From the NCBI GenBank assembly GCA_015501585.1, contig JADNRY010000004.1, positions 62,001-126,000 of the forward strand: DNA of 64,000 nucleotides, written 5' to 3'. Source of the DNA: Rhodocollybia butyracea. Lineage: Eukaryota > Basidiomycota > Agaricomycetes > Agaricales > Omphalotaceae. Position 1 is the first letter of the stretch; each line of letters opens with the position of its first letter. Under the pieces are notes generated by a model. The model searched no databases. It worked only from the letters and a program-made list of their open reading frames with translations, and was not told where the DNA came from. Of the stretch, positions 12,707-24,429 are shown piece after piece. The translations under genes were made by a program, and so were the position numbers.

Positions 12707-14052
12707 TCAAGATGGAGAAGTTTGAGCCCGTAGTTGCTTTTGCTTTTCTTGTTCCAGACGCTGAAGAAGGTCAGGTCAGGAACACGGTTTAAACCATGAT
12801 AGACATACGTGATATAGCAGCTGAACAGCCATTTGGATATTTGCTGGTTGCCCAGTGATCACCACCAACCGCTCTCCTTCCCCGCCTGTGGGAGCTGGTG
12901 CACCCGCTACACTTACACCGACCGCTCCTGGCTCCATGATCTTGATTTGGCTCGCACTCATGTGCCTAATCTCGTTAATTTTGCTGCCTCCTTTGCCGAT
13001 GATACACCCAACCAGATCGTTGGGAATGTAGATCTGCTGCGTCTGAAGTTGCTGTGACGTAGTCGCAGGCGCATAGCCCGAGTAACCGGGCACATAAGGA
13101 GTGGAACTGGTGGTGGAAGGTGCCCGGCGAGAATTGCTGGACGGGCGGTAGGTTGAACCAGAGGATGAAGAGGGCATGCGTTCTTGAGCTTCAATTAAAA
13201 TATTGCCGATATAGTACGTGGCGATGTGAATCGCATCTGCGACACCTGCGACACTGAGAACCCGCTAGACAATGGGTCAGCTCGAAGGGCTGTAGGTGGT
13301 GCAACGTGTCTCACCTCGGTAGAGCCAGGTAGCATGCCTTCACTGGCATTTAGTCTCGCACCACTTGCATCTTGAATTTCCTTGATCTTCGAGCCCTGTT
13401 TACCTATAACAGAACCCATGCGAGAGTTGGGAATCATGAACTTGATAGTCACCGCTCTACTACCGGGTACAGAGGGTACATCAAATGGTTCGTCATTAAT
13501 GCGACGAACGATAAGACCAAAAGCCTGAAGAAGTGTTAAATTGATGAAAGGTAAGAACGCTTTGCTTACCTTGGAAACCGCATCCAAAGGTCCACTAACG
13601 TTTAGAATACGTTCGGGATTTCCTGGAATGCTTTCAGAGACCATAACTCGAGCTCCGCTCTTTTCCCTAATTTCATTAACATGCGAACCACCCTTTCCAA
13701 TGATAATAGAAGCGTCTTGAGTTACTATCAAGCACCGCATATGAATCATTGCCGAAGGTGGAGGCGCCGCAGAGGTGCTGGAGGATGAGGGTTCAGATGA
13801 GTTCGCGGTTGTTGAGGATTTAGAAGCTTCTGTATCAGGCTTTGATTCGGTAGCATTGTCAGAAGCAGCTGACGGAGAAGATACCGTAAGAGTTTGCAAG
13901 ACAGCATTGAGCAGGAAGAACGAACCTGGCGGAGTAGTCGGCGCTTCTTCGAGAGGATTTGCAGAGCCAATATTGGCTCGTTTGTGCTGTTTTGGCTGGT
14001 CGCTATCGGAAGGCGAACGAGAGCGCTTACGGTTGGTGTCAGTGTCTGGCAT
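12707..14052 (-). CDS. triple KH-domain RNA-binding protein (PCBP/hnRNP K, Rnc1/Hek2-like)
   Basis: Poly(C)-binding-type protein with three KH domains, each with its GXXG loop: KH1 CLIVTQDASIIIGKGGSHV, KH2 FMIPNSRMGSVIGKQGSKI, and KH3 IYIPNDLVGCIIGKGGSKI after a Ser/Pro/Tyr-rich linker. Fungal relatives regulate mRNA stability or localisation. The N-terminus has an NLS-like stretch (NRKRSRSPS) and a Ser/Thr-rich spacer. Start is ATG 14052; an in-frame TTG six bases upstream is ignored. Introns read by eye include 13569-13525 (45 nt, in frame), one after GSTE near 13316-13267, and one before the last exon, which reads RLEQEKQKQLRAQTSPS. KH2 then continues as RVLSVAGVADAIHIATYYIG. Head to head with BRX1. 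Confidence 0.87.
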
Positions 14053-14262
14053 GGCCAATTTAGCTTTTCAGTTTTTCGACTGGAATTTGGGACTGGAACT
14101 GGGGTTTTGTATGGCGAGGTTGGAAAATGGAGGAAAGACACTGAAATTGCCACATACCTGGGAGAAGGAATGATCGTCGTTGTCGTTCAACGTGAAAACT
14201 GGAGATGTAAGCAGACGCCCAACTTAAGCGCTTGTTTACTTTTTTATTCTGTCTCCGCCATT
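14053..14262. promoter_or_regulatory. shared divergent promoter region (KH protein / BRX1)
   Basis: 210 bp between divergent start codons. It must contain both promoters. Inferred from layout; no specific factor site was recognised. Confidence 0.5.
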
Positions 14263-15410
14263 ATGGCCTCTGTTCTCAAAGCTCAAAAAGCCAATGTGTC
14301 TAAAGCCGCCCACAGCAACGACATAAAAGGCAAAGGAAAGCGAAAAGCCGATAATTTGATGGATGTGGACGAGTCGGATTCATCTGGAGAGGAGGCGGAA
14401 GTTCCTGTAGCAAAGAAAAGGAAGAACAAACAGAGAGTTCTTTTGCTTTCGTCGCGAGGAGTTACACATCGTATGAGGCACCTGATGAACGATATCGAAG
14501 TTCTCCTACCTCATGTTAAAAAGGGTCAGTAGCCCTCTGTCTGAAAAGTCATCTGGAGTAACCATGTTAAAACAGATTCAAAATTGGATTCCAAATCACA
14601 GCTTCACCTTCTTCCTGAGCTTGCAGACCTTCACAATTGTAACAATACACTCTATTTTGAGGCTCGGAGGCACGAAGATCTCTATCTATGGGCTGCAAAA
14701 ATGCCCAATGGACCGAGTATAAAAATGCACGTTCAAAACGTACACACCATGGATGAACTCAAGATGACCGGAAACTGTCTCAAGGGTAGTAGGGGCTTGT
14801 TGAGCTTTGATAAAAGCTTTGAAGACACTGAATGGGGCAAATTAACCAAAGAGCTTTTTACACATGTTAGTGTTTGCGAGCTTGTAGTCAAAACCTTCTA
14901 ATGTAAACCAGATATTCGGTGTCCCATCAACCGCTCGCAAAGCAAAGCCTTTCGTGGATCATATCCTTACATTCTCCATCGTAGACCAGAAGATATGGTT
15001 TCGTAACTTCCAGGTGGCTTCTTTTTGACCCTGTAACCCTATTATTGCTCACTGAGTATATTCCACAGATAATAGAGAAAGACCCTTTAGCTCCAAATGG
15101 TCCTCCGCAAACGACACTGGTTGAGATTGGGCCACGCTTCGTCCTGACTCCGATACGGATCTTTGAGGGCGCGTTCGGCGGCGCGACTGTCTACTCCAAC
15201 CCAGGTAAAACCTTGCCAATCATGTTTATCCTCAACTAATCCATCCTTCGTTTAGAATTCGTGACTCCTGCCGCTGTACGAACAGCGATTCGGAAAGAAC
15301 AAGGTAAAAAGTATAATATTCGCAAAGATGCCGAGCAAGCGTCGAATGTTCGCAAGGAGCAACGGAAGAGGGATGAGGATGAACTGGCCGTATCCAAGAT
15401 ATTCGCTTGA
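14263..15410 (+). CDS. BRX1: ribosome biogenesis protein BRX1 (Brix domain)
   Basis: Nucleolar factor needed for 60S subunit assembly (27S pre-rRNA steps). The Brix domain begins at KNKQRVLLLSSRGVTHRMRH and includes LPELADLHNCNNTLYFEARR, DLYLWAAKMPNGPSIKMHV, LKMTGNCLKGSRGLLSFD, KPFVDHILTFSIVDQKIWFR, VEIGPRFVLTPIRIFEGAFGG, and a basic tail with RKEQGKKYNIRKDAEQ. An acidic and Lys-rich nuclear N-terminus precedes it. Five or so exons are joined by short GT-AG introns, and the ATG at 14263 begins MASVLKAQKANV. Length near 310 residues is normal for the family. Confidence 0.93.
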
Positions 15411-15880
15411 CTGATTTTCCAGTGGCGCTGTAGACGTACATTACGGGTCGTAATCGATTTGAACCAAGTTGCTCAACCCCGTAAATCGTTTACAATTTTG
15501 TGGGCAAGGACGATTTGCTCTATTTTTAAGCCCTTTCATCCTGAATGTATAGGCCATCGTATGGTGCGCCCCTTTGTCGGTGATCTTCCTCACTCCGAAC
15601 TGTTAGTATTAATCTATTCTGACCGAGTGATCAACATTTCAAAGGCTTTCATTTACATATTTCTCGAAACGGTCTCAATCATGGCGGAATCACGTCAAAA
15701 TTAGTGGCCTTTGTTCTATAATCTTTTGTCAACTTCTTTCTAACGCCAAAGCGTCCCGAAGACTGCTATATAATGGCTCCCACACCACTTGACCGGGACC
15801 TTCTGATCTCCTCTTAATTGCCGCAATACATGCATATAAAGTTACTTCTAGACTGCAAACTCGTCCCCATTTCGCCCCCA
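15411..15880. other. intergenic region
   Basis: About 470 bp between BRX1 and the arrestin-like gene, both on plus. An 81-codon open frame at 15459-15704 has no recognisable features. I see no RNA gene or repeat. Confidence 0.4.
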
Positions 15881-17665
15881 ATGTCTGTCTCGATAAAAGT
15901 CGTGCCTCTGCAGAAATCTCTGCATATGTTTGGGGACCCTGATCGCTCGTAAGTGGTCGTGCATATCTAACGTTGTGCTCATTTCTCTGACTATGTTCGG
16001 TACAGGGCAGCGTACTCGCTTTCGGGACATGTTGAAATCACACTATCGCCACATTTTCTGAGCAGAAGATCTTCCAGAGTTCTCCTTCAGTCCTTACAAC
16101 TAACATTCGAAGGCCAGAGTGAAGTTTCGGGACCCAACGTGGTATATTCTGGCCTCCGCATATGCTCAATCACAAATGAACTCATACAAGAAGTTCCTGT
16201 GCTGCTCAGTGATGACGGGGAAGAAGAGCCTTGTATGTTTCGCTAAAGGACTTCGCCGTATCTTGCTGACTTTGCCTCAGGTCATTGGAATGCCATCTTC
16301 AACATTAATATCCCGGGTTGGCTGCCTGCCTCAACTTCGTTTGGTATAGACAGTCTTGGAGTATCGTACCGCTTGTTTGCCACCGCAAAATTCATCGATA
16401 TCGAAAGCCGAATACGCGACCCATCCTCGCCCTCTCCGTCCTGGTCATTCAGTGGCCTTTGTTCTGTTATTTGCCCCTCTGGCCAACGAACCGCAACCGC
16501 CTCGGAAGAAATTCAGTTGGAACGCTTCTTCGGGATGCCTAGTGAAGATGAAACGCCAGTGACTGTTAATACCTACCTCCTTACTCACGCCCCTATCGTA
16601 GCCTCTGATGAGCCACAAATTCCTTTGAACGTACTTTCCAAGGTTCGAGTTCTGGGTACCATACCAGAATATTTCGATTTGGATCAAAAAGTCGTCCCGC
16701 TTACACTTCGAGTTCGTACCAAAGACCTCTGCAGGGAGGAATGTGAGCGATTACAGTTGTTAGGTTTCCGCGTCGATGTATTACAAAAGGATAAATGCAG
16801 GTATGTCTGGCAGGCCCAGTCATGAAATGAGCATGCTAACACTTCTCGAAGGTCGCAGCCATCTAGAGAATACGAAGCACGCTACCCTTTACCTACCGAC
16901 GAACTCCAGCCCCCTAAAGTTCCCTTACGTTGGAGTAACCAGTCAGCTCTAGCTTGCTCGATGGAATACGGGTACATTACCAGCACCAAAGCTTCCTGTT
17001 CTCGCTCATTCTCGCTTCTTCCTCCCTCAGAAGACGGGCGATATACCTTGCAAAACAACAACTATGTTTTTGCCAAGGACGCTGAGCCGGCAGATCGACC
17101 TACGTGGTACACTCTTCAGAGTAACATCCCCATAGTCCGCTGTGCTAAAGGCGGAGACCACCCCTGGGCAGGACTACCGATTTTAAGACCGTCTACCTCA
17201 GGCCCCCTTCTTACTGTGCGACATGAAATCAAGATTACGCTCCCCATTTCGTACGATCTTCCAAATTCCACACAAAAGGCACTCCAGCACCTCGTTTACG
17301 TCATGCCAATTCGATTTGCTTCGACGGCTCCTCGTATGGACAGGCGCAATCTGATTCCTTTGTCACCGCCCCCTGCTTTAACTTCCTCCTCCTCTCCGCC
17401 CTCCTCACGGTCAACAACCTTAGCCGGAGCCTCTACTGATCTCTTCGATTTAAATAATATTCCAACGGTGCTACCACCTTACTCCCAACACTACTATTCC
17501 AACGGCGATCGCAGGACCGATCCTACGCCCCTGCCTTTATACACTCCTCCCGGTGTTTCTCCTTGTAAATCTAATTATTCGCAGCTAGTCGAGGGTGCAG
17601 ACGAGCATTCGCTTTCGAACTTGGCTGACACTTACAAAATCCAGCAATTCTCTGACGCTGCATGA
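15881..17665 (+). CDS. arrestin-like (alpha-arrestin fold) protein
   Basis: Beta-sandwich arrestin-like protein of basidiomycete type. Start ATG 15881 (MSVSIKVVPLQKSLHMF), then intron, then YSLSGHVEITLSPHFLSRR and LQLTFEGQSEVSGPNVVYSG, which fit the arrestin N-lobe. ASTSFGIDSLGVSYRLFATAKF is the typical central strand pair. The C-lobe runs from PLNVLSKVRVLGTIPEYFDL to a long segment ending LLTVRHEIKITLPISYDLP. The tail is Ser/Pro-rich with VLPPYSQHYY, which could serve as an LPxY/PPxY-type docking motif for a Nedd4/Rsp5 ubiquitin ligase (inference). Four exons; introns after PDRS, after EEEP and after KDKCR are all GT-AG and in phase. Probable role: an adaptor for ubiquitin-dependent endocytosis. 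Confidence 0.7.
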
Positions 17666-17813
17666 CTGCGCTTCGGTGTGCAACCTTTTCCAGTAATATT
17701 ATTTTTAGTCTTGGATATCGCATTCATCATTCTCGCTCCCATATATTTTTATTAGTTCCTTGTACCTAGGTCATTGTAGTATCTCTATTATGTCGCGTTT
17801 TTCTGTAACGTAG

Positions 17814-17821
17814 GTGGTTAT
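17814..17821. repeat. target-site duplication, left copy (GTGGTTAT)
   Basis: 8-bp direct repeat immediately outside the left end of the foldback element. It is identical to the copy at 19901-19908. Confidence 0.85.
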
Positions 17822-19900
17822 CACCTCATACGCCCGGCAGACCTATATAGTAGCCTTTGCCATGGGGGGTGTGATGGCATAGGCTGTTATCATAATGATC
17901 CACTATTGTACGGTAGCGGAATAAAAGCGCTATATTTCGCGCGGACTTTGATGTAAGATATTTCGGAAAGCTAGTACTGAGTTCACGTGTATGCCGCTGT
18001 GTGCCCCCTCCCAAACATATGCCGCCGCCTCAAATATCATAGCTCCCCAAACAGACTATTTCCTGCTCGACTCCAGTGCTCCCTTGCTTTCTACTATCTA
18101 GTAATATTAAGTTCGCATGCATACTTACCTCACGTACATGCCATTATGTCCAAGGTCATGTACATAAGGGCATGTACAGTTGTGACACCGCCGTACAGAT
18201 AAGTTGTTGCATCAACGTTGCATCGCTCCCCAGTATACTTAAGTGATTATTGTATGAACAAACTGTTTGGCTTTGAGAGTGCAGCCTCGGCCCTCTAATG
18301 CACAAGAGGCTACCAGCTCATCTTCAATAGTTACAGCTAATTGATCACACATTGCTCACCTATTGTAAGTATCAAGTAGTTTGCAATATATAGCAGCTAT
18401 GGAGGCCCTCTATGTGACCTATAGGGCTAAATATTATGTTGTGGTTGTGCTGAACGATGAGGAGCTGTAGATGGAAGCGTGGGAACGTACCGGAAACGTT
18501 TGCCGGTGCTTCCGCTCGTTGGACCAAACAATGAACAGAAGAAGGAGATAATTTCTGATTGGGTGCGGACCTCACGGAAGCTCATGGAGATGTGCAGTCG
18601 TCCTCTTTCAAGCCAAAATTGCACGCAAATGCACTAGGAGTAACTTGAGATATTCTCTCCTTTGTAAGAGATGTAGTGAAACTCGTGCTCACTATGCAAA
18701 ATACTGTTCTCGAGAAGTAGAAACTTTACCTATGGGCTTGATATACTGGTGATGGACTTGAGTATGCTATATTAATATAATATGGCAAACTTAGAGCTAT
18801 TGAACAAGTTCAGCAGTCTTAAGTGGGTAATAGGTCTCTAAGGATCAATGTACAGTACAACGACTTGAATGAACGTAAGTAAGGTCGTGTCAAGATTGTC
18901 AGACCATTTCAGTATGGCCAAATTTAATGTATAATGGAAGGCTGGTAATGATAGCTCAACTGCCCAAGCATGAAGGCCATAGTACAAGTCTTCGTTTCTT
19001 GACCTCGCTGTTTTAGATGGTGCGCACGAGTTTTACTGCATCTCTTTCCAAAGGAGAGAGTATTTCAAGCTACCCCAAGCATATTTGAATGTAGTTTCTG
19101 CTTGAAGAGGAACGATTATACATTTACATGAGGTTCCGGGAGGTCCGCACTTGATAAGAAATTGTCTTCGTCCTGTATTCACTGTTTAGAACAACGAGCG
19201 GAAGCACCGGCAAACGTTTCTGGTATGTTCCCACGCTCCATTCACAGCTCTCTTCATCGTTCAGCGTAACCACAAAATGATATTTAGCCCTATAAACTAC
19301 ATAGAGAGCCTCACTAGCCGCTATACACTGCACACTACTCAAGACTTACCACATGTATCCAATGTATGACTTTTTCACTGTATCCATTGAAGATGAGATG
19401 GTCTTGTGCCTCATTGGAGACACTCTCAAGGCTTAAGCAGTTCAGCGAGAGCTTATTCATACATCAACCACTTATGAATATCGGAGAACGGTGCAGCGAC
19501 TTATCTGTATAGCAGAGTCACAACTTTACATGCCCTTACTAGGCTTACTTATGTGTACAAGGTTCGTGTTTGGGTCGTGTACATATGAGCATGTACGGCC
19601 GTGAGGTATGTAAAGCTTATAGTAGTGTAATCTTTATATTAAACTTCCAGAAAGCAAGGGAACATTGGAGATGAGCGGGAGGCAGCGGAAACTCAAGGCG
19701 GGAGGCGCATACACCGTGACGTGATCTCGGTGCTAGCTTTCCGGTACTCGGGAGTCGGGAGATATCTTACATCAAAGTCCGCACGAAATATAGCGCTTTT
19801 ATTCCGCTACCGTACAATAGTGGATCATTATGATAACAGCCTATGCCATCACACCCCCATGGCAAAGGCTACTATATAGGTCTACTGGGCGTATGAGGTG
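17822..19900. mobile_element. non-autonomous foldback DNA transposon with long inverted repeats
   Basis: The left end (CACCTCATACGCCC...) is repeated in inverse at the right end (...GGGCGTATGAGGTG) with near identity over about 140 bp. Homology between the arms continues, more diverged, to about 18,640 on the left and from about 19,110 on the right, so roughly 800 bp per arm surround a spacer of about 470 bp. A perfect 8-bp duplication, GTGGTTAT, flanks it. That length is used by hAT, P and KDZ-type elements; the superfamily is not decided. No transposase is visible, so it would need a helper in trans. The right arm, minus strand (19342-19124), holds a 72-codon open frame. The left arm has a related but stop-interrupted version. 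Confidence 0.85.
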
Positions 19901-19908
19901 GTGGTTAT
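19901..19908. repeat. target-site duplication, right copy (GTGGTTAT)
   Basis: 8-bp direct repeat abutting the right end of the foldback element; identical to 17814-17821. Confidence 0.85.
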
Positions 19909-21321
19909 CGGTGGATCTTAGTAATGACAATATTCTCAGATGCGCGTAGGTCAAAGCCACACTTTTTTGCCTAATTTGGAAAGCGATGGACTTTATCAAG
20001 TGCGCAGTATTAATATCCATAACGGATCGCTCTCAACGCTTGGGATGCAGCCTGTTCTTCTGCAGCGAGCCTACTCCTTCCTCGTCCTCGACCGTATTCC
20101 TGGTTATTCACTTATGGAGAACTCAGTGATGAGTACATTCTACACAACAAATACAACGGAGCTCACGGTAGACAATCGACTCCCACACGCATGCATTCAA
20201 GGGTCCGTAGAGCCTATTATCGTAGAACACCGGGCCACAACGTACGTCCTGGGCATAATTATTGAGCAGCATCTTAGAATGCGTGTGTCCTGTAAAGGCG
20301 AAGACATAGTATTCCATCGTCAAAATAAAGAGGATACCATTGCTTACCAGCGTGCATTTCCATTTCTGTGGCTACAGTGGGATGCGTAAAGACTCAGATA
20401 ACACTAGAATACAACTTGGGTAGCTGAATGTCGTGCTTGCAGTCGAAAGGACGCGTTTTTATAACAACCTAACCGGCCACACCAGTGATTTCATAAACTA
20501 TCTCCTTTCTTGTTCCCTGGGGAATGTAGTATGTACTTTTCAGGTAGCAGGTAACAGCACCAGGCTATCTCTAGAGTCAGTCAATAGAAACTATACACCA
20601 GAAGAGCTATGAATCCGCAAAAGTCGCTCTTAGTGTTGAAGCTGGCAACTGGCAATCTTGAGCGTTATTGATATCTCCGCGCTGTGGAACTTGCCAGTGT
20701 CCATTTAAATTCTAGACGAGGAAGTCGTAGATGATGCACTGGCACTTTATTTACAAGGCTGATTCATCGATATGGAAGATGCGTTAGTGGCGCAGTACAA
20801 CTCTGTGCAGCTTGAGAGTTGGCATGGAAGTATTAAGGGAAACGTTCGAGAATAGTATATAGCTGCCGCAGTAGGTGCGTCGTGGTAGCCCATAGATTGA
20901 CGGTACACTCTTAAAAATGCTATGGGGGGAAGAGAACTATCGGTGAGAAGCGACCGTTTTCTCCGTTGACCTGACTCAGGATATAGGTGTGTAATACGCT
21001 CGTCGCTGTTGTAGTACAATGCTTGCGGCACGAGGCCGGGGCTATTCGGAAGTCGGTGGGAAGGAATTTTATAGTACACCTCTACAGCAGTTGTCAAGCT
21101 TTGGACGCGGCCTTAGCAAGAGTTATAACAGGCTACAGCTAGCTGATTGGCATTGCAAATATAGAACAGGAACAAACTCAGATATGGAATTCACGGCGGT
21201 AATCAATGTTTATCGTTGTCCGGTGAGCTATGAAGTGTCCGATTTGTTCAGTTTTGCAAAAACAATCCTGTGGGCAGTTTGATTTAATGTTTTCAGCAAA
21301 TATTTCGGATTGACAACCCCA
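19909..21321. other. gene-poor stretch
   Basis: About 1.4 kb with no gene I can support. A 149-codon frame at 19940-20389 has no recognisable domain, and an overlapping frame on the other strand is open too. It starts 32 bp beyond the transposon. Treated as non-coding. Confidence 0.4.
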
Positions 21322-21479
21322 CACTGCCTGCAAATCAACATAAATTTTGGTGGAAGTAGTAAAATTATGTTGAACCTGTGTGAAGGTAGTAAGATTATGT
21401 TAAAATTGTATGAGGTTTCATACAAGTTTATCATAATTTTACTATTTGCACCAAAATTTATGGTGATTTGCATGCAGTG
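21322..21479. mobile_element. 158-bp MITE-like inverted-repeat element
   Basis: The two halves are nearly perfect inverted copies: the left end reads CACTGCCTGCAAATCA and the right end, on the opposite strand, CACTGCATGCAAATCA. Both continue through ATAAATTTTGGTG and TAGTAAAATTATG, so almost the whole unit can fold into one hairpin with a central GTATGAGGTTTCATAC palindrome. AT-rich and without coding capacity. No convincing target duplication beyond CCA was found. Confidence 0.65.
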
Positions 21480-21724
21480 CCAAAGTCCTGACTCCCTTAG
21501 TTTTGGTACTGTTACTAACTTATTGGAGAACCATTGTAGAAATCGAGGTCTGCTCCAGAACAGGTTCGTGAGAGCAGAAGGAGATCTGGACGGTCAAAGC
21601 AAAAAATTTCATCCCAATTTGGAAATCAATGACAAATTGCGCAGGAGCATCGAGAATATACCACTAAGTTAAAGTAAATAAATGGTACCACGTTGTTCGG
21701 GATATCTTCATTCCGACGAACTCT

Positions 21725-24190
21725 TCAAAACGACTCGTGTATAGTCACTTCCACAGCCGACGCTGCAGAAACCTCCCATTCCAGAACCAAATTGACTGTT
21801 CCTTGGCACGGAATATCATACAGCAACCAGTTCATCATTCCAGTATCATCACTCGATTCCAGCTCTTCTATGACTGCGGATGAGTCTTTTGCTGTAGAGT
21901 TATTATTTCCCGGGGCGGAGTCGTCACTCGGAGGTAAAGAGAAACCAGTATCGGCATCTTCCCTGTCCCACTGTGCCACAATTCTCGTTCTTCCCGTTGT
22001 GGTAGGACCAATAAATGGTGTGGTAGAGTATGGAGGGGTTGGCGCTTCCGTTTCGAGGCCTATAGGACTAACAGTTTCAACCCCTGTAGAAGAATTGTCC
22101 AGCGACTTCCGGTCAGAACTAGGATTAAAAGTGATCCTCTTTTTGCCCATAGAGGACAATCTTTGGCCGATCCTACCACCCGATTTTGAAGAGCTCATAA
22201 ATGAGCCCGAGTCCGACCCTCCTTTGCCATTGCCCTTCTCTGAGGGCGCCATAGATTGTGTCAGAACGTGAGCCTGAGCTTGAGCCTCGTTTCCTCGTTG
22301 AGGGACCCCATTGGCATCTGGCGGTCTACGGTTCAGTTCCGCAGGCTTCAAAATCTTCACTTTGATCCTCTCATCCTCACTCACTGGCACACGGTCGAGC
22401 AACTTCAGCACATCGATGCTAATGCGTTTAGCATTCTGCACCGTAACACGCTGAGTATAAAGCGTCGAGGTAGTTTTAGTAGTACCGAAGGTGGAAAGGC
22501 TGTTGATCCCCGTGAATCCAGTGAAAGGTGTGCGGTGGGTGGTCTTTGAAGAGAGAGCGTGATAGGTCAATTTGATGGATGTGTCTGGGCTATGAAAGAT
22601 CAGTAATACGTACTTTACCTGCTACTGAAAGCAACCTACCCTAGACTGCAGTCGAAACTCTCGCCGGGACCTGACACAGGAACGGCAACGCGAGCAACGA
22701 AAGTTCCGTCTACATACACACTCGCTGGTCCTGACATAAATGCATATTCGGAATTGTTCTTAATTTTGGCCTGATTTAAGCGTCAGTTGTATGTTATAAG
22801 GCTAGTATACGTTGCAAGGAACGTACTTTCAAGTGTACCCTTGTATCCATCTTGGGGACTGCAAACCACAACAACTTTGCATCTATCTCTTTGTTGAGCT
22901 CGATAATAGTTATATTGTGCGCTTGGTTATCGCATGGAACACTAATAAGCCCAGGAACCTGGAAAACCGAGTGGTTGAACCATTTGTGGGCTTTTGGGGC
23001 AACCATGAGCTCGCGAGTGTCTAGACGAGCGGGTGTAGCGAGAGTAACTGGTACGTGCGCATGAGCTGGAGAGACGCTTCGACTCCGAGAGTTTAAGCTC
23101 CGTGATCGGCGGCGATAAGACCTTGGACTCCTGCTACGCGAACGAGAACGACTAGACCGGGTTATTATTACTGGACTTGGAGCAATCGTTGTTGGCGTAA
23201 TCCCCGGTCCAGCCAGGGGTACCACTGTGGAATAAGAAATGGGGGCAGCCCAATGATGATGGCTTTTTACCGCAAGTTTGAGAGATTTGAGGGTGGGAAT
23301 TACGAGGCCATAAGAAGGGGTGGCTGTTTCCAAAGTTAAAGGGACATTGGTCCAGTCCTGGATGTAATCAATACAGGGAAGGACGAAAATCAGGAAACAT
23401 GCAGTACCTCGCCTGTATTTTGTGTAATAGCGGCCTTGTATAGCAATGTGACAGGGCTGTCCTTCGACTCAAGGTTGACCCGGATATCATATACAGCTTC
23501 CCAATTCGCAGAAGTCACGGCTGTAACGAAGATAAGTATATAATCATGAAGAGAAGAGCACGTACCATAAACAAGATCCAACTCAACCTCTCCTTCATTT
23601 TCAGCAAATAAACCAATAGACACCTGCATACAGAGCATGCTATTCGACTGTCTCTGTCGTTCAATCACGATCCGTGTCTTCTCTTGCGCGATCTCCTCAT
23701 TCAGCTCCTCTTCCTCTTTTCTCAACTTGGCCCGTTCCTCGTCTAGCTGACTCCCATGTGAATTGTAGCTCTGAAGAAAACTACCAACTTGGTCGAGAGG
23801 GACGTCATGTACAGTCATGGAATGCATGTACTTTTCCAGAGCAAGCGATGAGGTTTTGATACGATGGATGGAGCTTTTCAACATATTCTTCTTCGCTACG
23901 AGATCCTGTAATGTAGGAGAAGTTGTTACCGGCGGTACTAGAGGCGACGCCGAGAGGGAAATATCATGTAGGGTGGCATCTCCATGACCTTGGACTCTCA
24001 GTGACTCGGGTTGGATTACTCGAGGCAGACCAGTAATGCATAGTTGGTTCTGTCCCGGTTGCACGGTGAACTTGAACTGTCGTTGAATTTCTGCCCTACC
24101 AGTATATAAGCTAACATGAAGAAGCCTACTGTTGGTCAGAGAGTCAAGAGAGATTGCGTTTGGAATGTAGTCTGGTGGGAGTGTGGCCAT
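21725..24190 (-). CDS. DUF4139/DUF4140 (mucoidy-inhibitor-A-like) protein
   Basis: Member of the MuiA / F37C4.5 family, function unknown. The N-terminal DUF4140 part reads LLHVSLYTGRAEIQRQFKF and PGQNQLCITGLPRVIQPESL. A coiled coil (QLDEERAKLRKEEEELNEEI) follows. DUF4139 begins SANWEAVYDIRVNLES and continues through GEDWTNVPLTLETATPSYG, and ends TVNLVLEWEVSAASAVEV at the C-terminus. Exons join by GT-AG introns after LVY, TGE, HLK and SLG. Between the DUF4139 blocks is an Arg/Ser dipeptide-rich insert (SRSRSRSRSPRSYRRRSRS), unusual for the family. ATG 24190 (MATLPPDYIPN) fits family starts; an in-frame ATG at 24271 would add 27 residues. Probably cytosolic: no signal peptide or membrane segment. 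Confidence 0.8.
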
Positions 24191-24429
24191 GAAAACAAAC
24201 CGGAAGTGATCCGCCTTTAAGTATGATGATGGGTGCTTTGAGACGAGGTCATTGCGAGAGAAACCATTCATTTATTCTGTCAAAGCCTGGGACCCGAGAA
24301 CAGGATAGAGATGAATATCAACTTGTAAACTTGTAAACAAGCTGATTAGTGCGCATTTACTAAGTAAAGGGGCTAAGGACAATACACAACTAGTTGATAC
24401 TGAGTCCGTTCCTTTCTTTTTCTCGCTCC

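Noticed and set aside
19940..20389. 149-codon plus-strand frame next to the foldback element
   Set aside because: No domain, no splice context, and the reverse strand is open as well. Too weak to call.
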